Source of the DNA: Castanea sativa
Taxonomy: Eukaryota > Streptophyta > Magnoliopsida > Fagales > Fagaceae
Direction: 5' to 3'
DNA length: 64,000 bases
Assembly (NCBI RefSeq): GCF_040712315.1
Contig: NC_134019.1
Span: 37,353,873-37,417,872, forward strand
How positions within the stretch are numbered: position 1 is the stretch's first letter; each line of letters begins with the position of its first letter. Of the stretch, positions 58,765 to 64,000 are shown piece after piece. Both the position numbers and the translations under genes were made by a program. The notes under the pieces are model-generated. The model saw nothing but the letters and a program-made list of their open reading frames with translations. It was not told where the DNA came from and made no database searches.

Positions 58765-59695
58765 GATAACTCTGCCCTGAGTTGTAAAGGTTCATGAAGA
58801 GTAATCAAAGAGATCAAAGGGATAGTGCCCGTTTTAGTTTTTGAAAAGGGGCAAGAAATGCTTTGGCCATTTATCACAATCAGATCAGAAGGAAAAGCTG
58901 TGGAATTTTTTGGGTGATTCTGAATTATTAGTTATTTTTCATTTCTCTTTACTCTTTAGGAATATGTTCTCTTGATGAGCAGTCAGAAGAATTCCAAGGA
59001 GGATATGTCTGGGGAGGAGGGGGGGTAGGGGATGCAGCCCCAAACTGCCATCACTTAATTTCATGAAGTTGAAAGCATCTGCCATGCAGCTGATGTGGCC
59101 TCCTGTTCCTCCCAGAATACCTGGAGTGAAACATTGTAGTGCATGGGAACCAAGAATTGAAATTACACGAAGAGATAAAGTATGTGCATCTTAATGGGCG
59201 CACATGCTAAAACACACAAGGACAGGCAGACTTGCATGTAATATAATTAAAGAGAGGGAGAGAGGCCTTAAAATTCTGCTTCCTTTTTTTTTTTTTTTTT
59301 GATGCTGTCAAGCTGTGCATGCTTCAATAGTTTTGCTATTTACCTTTCCTATGTTATTATTAATGTATCTTTTGGTTGTAAGAGAATAGTCTAATTATGA
59401 TTACTCAATGGTTGAAGTGGACAGGAATTATGCAATGCATGTGCTTTGTCCTAGTAGCCACTCAACTGAATGTTCTTGAGCTATCATTTTTCACTTGGCT
59501 GAAAAAAGGAGGAAGGTCCTGTACTTCTGTTATTCACCAAGAGATTCATTTCTCTTCCATTTTGATATTCATATCTGATTATGGCCTATTTTTGACTGAC
59601 AAGTTTATTTTCAAGAGTATACGCCAGGTGTAACTTCCTTCTGTATTGTTTTCATTTGTTGCTGTTGTGCTTTCATGATTAACTGATTGAGATGT
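58765..59695 (+). other. 3' flank of the PCH1-like gene
   Basis: It likely holds the 3' UTR. ORFs here have no family features. A T-run lies at 59285-59300. The retroelement begins at 59701. Confidence 0.4.
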
Positions 59696-59700
59696 AGTTT

Positions 59701-60394
59701 AGATGCAAGAGGCAATGAGAAGATTTATTATATTTATTATAATGAGACAGATTTATTATATTTTATTTGATTTTATGTATTAAGGGCAGTTTTATAATTT
59801 CATAATATTCTGAAATGAGCTATGCTAACCGTCCATTAGATCTTCTTTTGGGCTTTATTTTAAATTTGTTTATTTACTTGAGCTTAGTAGTAAAAGCCTA
59901 AGGAGTCCAAAGTCCAAGTCTTATTAGGATTTTAAGAAATCCTAGTTGATTTTAAGAAATCCTAGTTCAACTAGGATTAGTTATTAGTCTCCTATTTAAA
60001 GAGTTGAAATACTTTCTTTTGAGTTGACTATTAATGAATGTTTTCAGAATTTAAGAGCTATGAAGCTTTCTTTTATAGTTTGTGTGATGCAACCTTCTCT
60101 GAGGTGTGATGCTTAGGAAGTCTAGGTATGATTTCTAGAATTTATCTATTTTCTTTAATTTTACTATTAATTGGTCACTGTTCATAGGAACAACCACCTA
60201 AACTTGATTGTCTTCTTTTGTTTCATCCCCAAACTCTATTAATCCTTATCCCATTTAGAAACCCTATTATCCCTCTTGTTTTATAGCCTATTCCCTCACC
60301 AAAACCTACCCCTAATTCTTCAAATCCCAAGCTATACTAGATCTACCAATGGTGTTCTAAATCAGAGTTTGTTGTTCCCCCTTGTCCTACATTG
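59701..60394 (+). repeat. LTR 1 of the composite element
   Basis: 694 bp, with two small internal duplications (GATTTTAAGAAATCCTAGTT at 59931-59965; a TTTATTATA stretch near 59725). It is followed by the primer-site-like TGGTATTAGAG at 60398. Confidence 0.85.
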
Positions 60395-60430
60395 GTTTGG
60401 TATTAGAGCCTAAATCAGCACAATGAAAGC

Positions 60431-60739
60431 ATGATAGATCCAAAAAGGCAGAGTTATATCTATACAATTGCGGACAAATTTGAAGGGTTGCGTCACAAAA
60501 GCAGAAATTCAAGAAATAAGTTTGATCCTTATAGAAATCCTTATGAGAGATTTGATTATCACAATAAGGCTGGAGATGCAATGAAGAAAGTTCATGTAGA
60601 AGTACCATATTTTGCTAGAACAATTGATGCCCATGCATTTTTAGTTTGGCTTGCATCTTTGGAAAGTTATTTTGAGGGGTATGACATGTCTGCAGTTGCA
60701 GGAGGCAATAGGAAGACAGATTTATTATATTTTATATGA
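60431..60739 (+). pseudogene. gag N-terminal fragment
   Basis: The frame reads KVHVEVPYFARTIDAHAFLVWLASLESYFEGYDMS, the start of the gypsy gag core (relatives have F-L-DWL-LE-YF-YDMS). It then runs straight into LTR 2 at about 60694, and its last residues are encoded by the LTR. The N-terminal part is basic with DKFEGLRHKSRN. Only about 90 gag residues remain. Confidence 0.7.
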
Positions 60740-61366
60740 TTTTATGTATCAATGGCTGTTTTGTAATTTTATAATATTCTGGAATGGGCTATACTAACAA
60801 TCCATTAGATCTTCTTTTGGGCTTTATTTTAAGTTTGTTTATTTGCTTGGACTTAGTAATAAAAGCCTAAGGAGTCCAAAGTCCAAGTCTTATTAGGGTT
60901 TTAAGAAATCCTAGTTCAACTAGGATTATGTATTAGACTTCTATTAAGAGTTATAATATTTTCTATTGAGTTGATTATTAATGAATGTTTTCAGAATTTA
61001 AGAGATATGAAGTTTTCTTTTATGGTTTGTGTGATGCAATCTTCTCCGAAGTGTGATGTCAAGGAACCCTAGGTGTGATGCTTAAGAAGTCTAGGTGTGA
61101 TTCCTAAAATTTATCTATCTTCTTTAATTTTATTATTCACTGTTACTGTTCACAGCACAGGAATAGCCACCTAAACCTTGATTGTTTTCCTTTGTTTCAT
61201 CCTCAAACCCTACTAATCCTTATCCCCTTTGGAAACCCTACTATCCCTCTTATTTTCTAGCCTATTCCCACTAAAACCTACCCCTAATCTTTCAAAACCT
61301 AAACTATACCAGATCTGCCCTTGGTGTTCTAAATTAGAGTTTGTTGTTCCCCTTTGTCCTATGTCA
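60694..61366 (+). repeat. LTR 2 (internal) of the composite element
   Basis: 673 bp, from (T)TGCAGGAGGCAAT to CCTATGTCA. By eye it is closer to LTR 3 than to LTR 1 (for example the shared CACAG.GCAGGAA.AGCCACC near its end). Confidence 0.85.
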
Positions 61367-61369
61367 ATT

Positions 61370-61380
61370 TGGTATCAGAG
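61370..61380 (+). other. Primer-binding site (initiator Met tRNA type)
   Basis: TGGTATCAGAG starts four bases after the LTR 2 end, the classic plant retroelement primer site. Confidence 0.85.
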
Positions 61381-61395
61381 TAGGGATTTTGCATT

Positions 61396-62055
61396 ATGTC
61401 TAAACGATTAGGGAGATTGTTTAGGGGGAAATTGAGTGATTGTGAGCAAGATGGACATGAATTTGATTATGGAGATTTTGCTATGGATGACTTGGAGGAA
61501 GATGAAGTGGATACTTCTCTTCTATCTGTAGTGAGACATATCTTAGCAGCCCCTAAAGTAGAGAAAGAGGATTGGAGGCGAACTTCAATTTTTCAGATGT
61601 TGGTTCGTTGTGGAAACCAAGCAAAGAAGCTTATTATTGATAGGGGAAGCTGCATGAATGTTGTATCATCTTCCACGGTTGAATGCCTTAAGCTTTCGGT
61701 TGAACCTTATCCTCAACCATACAAAGTGTCTTGGATAAACAACACTTCTATTCTGGTAACTCATAGATGCCTTATTTCTTTTTCTTGTGGTATTTATAGT
61801 AATTTTATCATGTGTGATATAATTCCTATGAAATTTATACATATCCTTCTTGGTCGACCTTGGCTCTTTGATCGAAATGTAAAACATTATGGGAGAGAAA
61901 ACACCTATGCTCTAATGGTTAGTAAGAAGGAGGTTGTTTTGAAACCTATGACCTTAGCAAAGATGGATAAATTTAAAGTATCAAAGCCAAAAGTTATTGA
62001 AGGAAAAGATCTAGAAGCTAAAAATTCTAGTGTAGCAACAGAAGCTGCCAAATAA
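61396..62055 (+). CDS. Retropepsin-like protein of the composite element
   Basis: A 219-codon open frame starts 15 bases after the primer site. The N-terminal 60 residues are acidic (DYGDFAMDDLEEDEVD). A retropepsin-like domain follows: LIIDRGSCMNVVSSSTVE with the catalytic Asp in a DRGS motif, where relatives have DGGS or DSGS. Then come PQPYKVSWINNTSI, RCLISFSCG and HILLGRPWLFDR, the usual flap and end motifs of Ty3/gypsy protease domains. In autonomous relatives this domain lies between gag and RT. Here it follows the primer site directly and the frame is intact. It may be a left-over of a large deletion or a small protein the element still makes. Confidence 0.75.
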   Translation: MSKRLGRLFRGKLSDCEQDGHEFDYGDFAMDDLEEDEVDTSLLSVVRHILAAPKVEKEDWRRTSIFQMLVRCGNQAKKLIIDRGSCMNVVSSSTVECLKLSVEPYPQPYKVSWINNTSILVTHRCLISFSCGIYSNFIMCDIIPMKFIHILLGRPWLFDRNVKHYGRENTYALMVSKKEVVLKPMTLAKMDKFKVSKPKVIEGKDLEAKNSSVATEAAK

Positions 62056-62153
62056 AACCAGACTAGCCTGTAGAAGTGCCTCACATCCCAGCAGATTTTT
62101 CCAAAGATTGCATTGATTTTTCTTTGAAAGATTTATCAAAGCTCTTATGTTGA

Positions 62154-62537
62154 ATGCATGAAGATTCTACTAACTTTTTAAGAGGTACAAGTTGTCTAGT
62201 GAGCAACATAGGGGATGTTGAGTTGAAGATAGATGCAAGTGATCAAGTGAAGCTTGAAGTAAGGCAACAAGACTCGAAAGAGATGGAGTTTGTTGATGAA
62301 GTAGTTGAAATTGAAAAGGCAGCGTATCAGAATTACAAGGCAGAAGTGAAGACTACAATACTCGAAGCATCTTATTCCCAAGATCATGTTGCTTACCAAA
62401 GTAGGGTTATATTACCTACACCAACTTTTCAAGATATTGATTTTGTCATTCCTGAAAAGTTTAATGGTTCAATTGAATTGGTGGGTCTATCATTATCATC
62501 ATTGTTGCCACAAACGAAGAAACAAAAGGAAGTTTGA
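62154..62537 (+). CDS. Unrecognised 127-aa frame of the composite element
   Basis: An open frame lies 100 bases after the protease-type frame. It is acidic with VDEVVEIEKAAYQNYKAEV and a C-terminal KFNGSIELVGLSL. I do not recognise the family. It is followed by a spacer and the polypurine-like AAGGGAGAATGA (62636-62647) at LTR 3. It may be the decayed junction region between protease and RT. No domain can be assigned. Confidence 0.35.
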   Translation: MHEDSTNFLRGTSCLVSNIGDVELKIDASDQVKLEVRQQDSKEMEFVDEVVEIEKAAYQNYKAEVKTTILEASYSQDHVAYQSRVILPTPTFQDIDFVIPEKFNGSIELVGLSLSSLLPQTKKQKEV

Positions 62538-62643
62538 ATTCAAAGTGTTTATTCAATGTCAATGATGCACTTCAAGAAACCAAAATTCTTTTTACTTAAA
62601 CACTTCAAAATTCATGGTTGAGTTTTCTCCAACCAAGGGAGAA

Positions 62644-63298
62644 TGATGCCGGAGGCAATGGGAAGACAAATTTATTATATTTTATTTGATTTTATGTATC
62701 AAAGGCTGTTTTGTAATTTCATAATATTCTGGAATGGGCTATGCTAACAGTTCAATAGATCTTCTTTTGGGCTTTATTTTAAGTTTGTTTATTTAATTGG
62801 GCTTAGTATTAAAAACCTAAGGAGTCCAAAGTCCAAGTCTTATTAGAGTTTTAAGAAATCCTAGTTCAACTAGGATTATGTATTAGTCTTCTATTTAAAG
62901 AGTTGTAGTACTTTCTATTGAGTTGATTATTAATGAATGTTTTCAGAATTTAAAAGCTATGAAACTTTTTTTTATGGTTTGTGTGATGCAACCTTCTCCA
63001 AGGTGTGATGCCAAGGAACTCTAGGTGTGATTCCTAGAATTTATCTATTTTCTTTAATTTTACTATTCATAGATCACTGTTCACAGCGCAGGAACAGCCA
63101 CCTAAACCTTGATTGTTTTCCTTCGTTTCATCCCCAAAACCTACTAATCCTTGTTCCCTTTGAAAACCCTATAATCCCTTTTATTTTCTAGCCTATTTCC
63201 CACCGAAACCTACCCCTAATTCTTCAAAACCGAAGCTATACCAGATCTGCCCCTGGTGTTCTAAATCAGAGTTTGGTGTTCCCTCTTGTCCTACATCA
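62644..63298 (+). repeat. LTR 3 of the composite element
   Basis: 655 bp, TGATGCCGGAGGCAAT to TCCTACATCA, with perfect TGATG/CATCA inverted ends. It is preceded by a purine tract and followed by the target duplication AGTTT. Confidence 0.9.
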
Positions 63299-63303
63299 AG
63301 TTT

Positions 63304-63562
63304 ACTTTGTTTAGACTGCTTTGAGGTCTGTTTCAGGTTCTGTGTCTTTCCTTTTCCCCTTTTATTGTACAAGGGGCTTCCTCTATTGAACACAAATTGG
63401 TACCGGTACTTCCATACTAACTTGTCTCTTCAGTGTATTATTATCAGAACTTGAATCTGACTGGAAAAAAAAAGGCATAGAAATTGTACATCTAACTTTG
63501 CAAGAAAGTTAAACCAAGACTAACAATTCAATTGTTATTTACTAAACAATGAATACAAAAGA
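63304..63562. other. Gap between composite element and PV42-like gene
   Basis: It holds the probable 3' UTR of the minus-strand gene. The ORF at 63193-63393 (minus) overlaps the LTR and is not a gene. Confidence 0.5.
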
Positions 63563-63951
63563 TCAATGATTAAAAGCTAAAGTTCCTTTTTCAACATGAC
63601 ACCCAGTTTGTTGTAGAGCAGATTCAAAAAATCCACCTCCATGTATGCTCGAATCTATACATGGTGGAGCAAACTGAATGATTATGTCCCTCAATGTCAG
63701 CACACCTGTTGCTTGCTGCATATCATCAATTAGAAAACTGAAACTACTTTTTGTCTCTGCAATGTTTTTCATCACTTTCTTGAGAGTGTCAGTTTTCTTG
63801 TTGGTAACTGGTGAGTCCATTCTTGGCAGAAAACGGTTTCTTAGACAGAGTGTCCCTGATGATAAAAGAGCCCCAAGGTCTTGTTCAATCGATCGATCAA
63901 AGTCTTCATTATCGGTCTCCATGTGAATGAACTCCTCCGCAGATAGGTGCC
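63563..63951 (-). CDS. CBS-domain protein, PV42-like (SnRK1 gamma relative), last exon
   Basis: The minus-strand exon ends at the stop 63565-63563 and is open to an acceptor-like CCATAG at about 63952. It reads HLSAEEFIHMETDNEDFDRS, a middle linker, FSFLIDDMQQATGVLTLRDIIIQF (the core of a CBS motif), then CIDSSIHGGGFFESALQQTGC and the end GTLAFNH. This C-terminal pattern resembles SNF1-related kinase regulatory subunit gamma-like PV42a/b, which use CBS repeats to bind adenine nucleotides or partners. The earlier exons are outside the window. The internal Met at 63922 is not the gene start. The family call is from remembered motifs. Confidence 0.65.
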
Positions 63952-64000
63952 TATGGTTATGTCAGAAGTGGCATTAGTTCTAATTGGCAACAGAGATAGC

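Larger units (their letters stand above)
59701..63298 (+). mobile_element. Three-LTR composite Ty3/gypsy element without RT
   Basis: Three related LTRs lie at 59701-60394, about 60694-61366 and 62644-63298. The outer ends (AGATGC..., ...CATCA) are flanked by AGTTT at 59696-59700 and 63299-63303. The LTR termini TGATG/CATCA are inverted. Behind LTR 1 is TGGTATTAGAG and behind LTR 2 is TGGTATCAGAG, both matching the initiator-Met tRNA primer site. Interior 1 (60395-60693) has only the gag start. Interior 2 (61367-62643) has a protease-type frame and a second short frame. RT, RNase H and integrase are absent. Confidence 0.88.

Noticed and set aside
63193..63393. 66-aa minus ORF at the end of LTR 3
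   Set aside because: It crosses the LTR/flank border and has no recognisable domain.

Overview
This is a nuclear plant window. The spliced genes have GT-AG introns, the spacers are AT-rich, and the genes are eudicot-like and buried in plant-type LTR retrotransposons, a CACTA element, Harbinger-like elements and tRNA-derived SINEs. LTR style hints at a woody dicot, possibly Fagaceae, but that is only an impression. I recognise four host genes. They are an 11-exon SPB1/FTSJ3-type rRNA 2'-O-methyltransferase (8457-14259, minus), the Golgi/ER retrieval receptor RER1 (16797-19601, minus), a gene resembling the phytochrome-B partner PCH1/PCHL (5' leader near 45.7 kb, CDS 56204-58764, plus), and the last exon of a CBS-domain PV42-like SnRK1-gamma relative (63563-about 63950, minus, running off the window).

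Layout. 1-6637: a decayed Ty3/gypsy Tat-type element on the minus strand, cut by the window edge, ending in a probable 2.7-kb LTR. 6638-20530: gene island with SPB1 and RER1, plus small SINE and Harbinger insertions. 22583-23340: a solo LTR. 24846-37509: a complete but dead 12.7-kb Tat retrotransposon with a perfect 5-bp target duplication. It carries gag, protease, RT, two kinds of RNase H, integrase, an 81-bp tandem array and a gene on the opposite strand with its own TATA box. That antisense gene is split by a 1.4-kb Harbinger-like element carrying a piece of a CIPK-type protein kinase. 37.5-45.6 kb: AT-rich spacer with two inverted SINEs, a second solo LTR and relics. 45986-55359: a 9.4-kb CACTA-type element without a recognisable transposase, inside the 5'-leader intron of the PCH1-like gene. 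It contains a 345-bp satellite-like array and a 1.2-kb inverted minisatellite. 59701-63298: a small retroelement with three LTRs, two different internal parts and no reverse transcriptase, just downstream of the PCH1-like gene.

The host genes show no operon-like relation; they are separate nuclear genes for ribosome assembly, ER/Golgi protein retrieval, light signalling and probably energy-sensing kinase regulation. The most unusual parts are the nested insertions: a transposon with a captured kinase exon, inside the antisense gene of a retrotransposon; a repeat-filled CACTA element that enlarges the leader intron of a light-signalling gene about tenfold; and the three-LTR composite. Many stops and catalytic losses in the retroelements fit C-to-T or G-to-A changes, as expected for old silenced copies.
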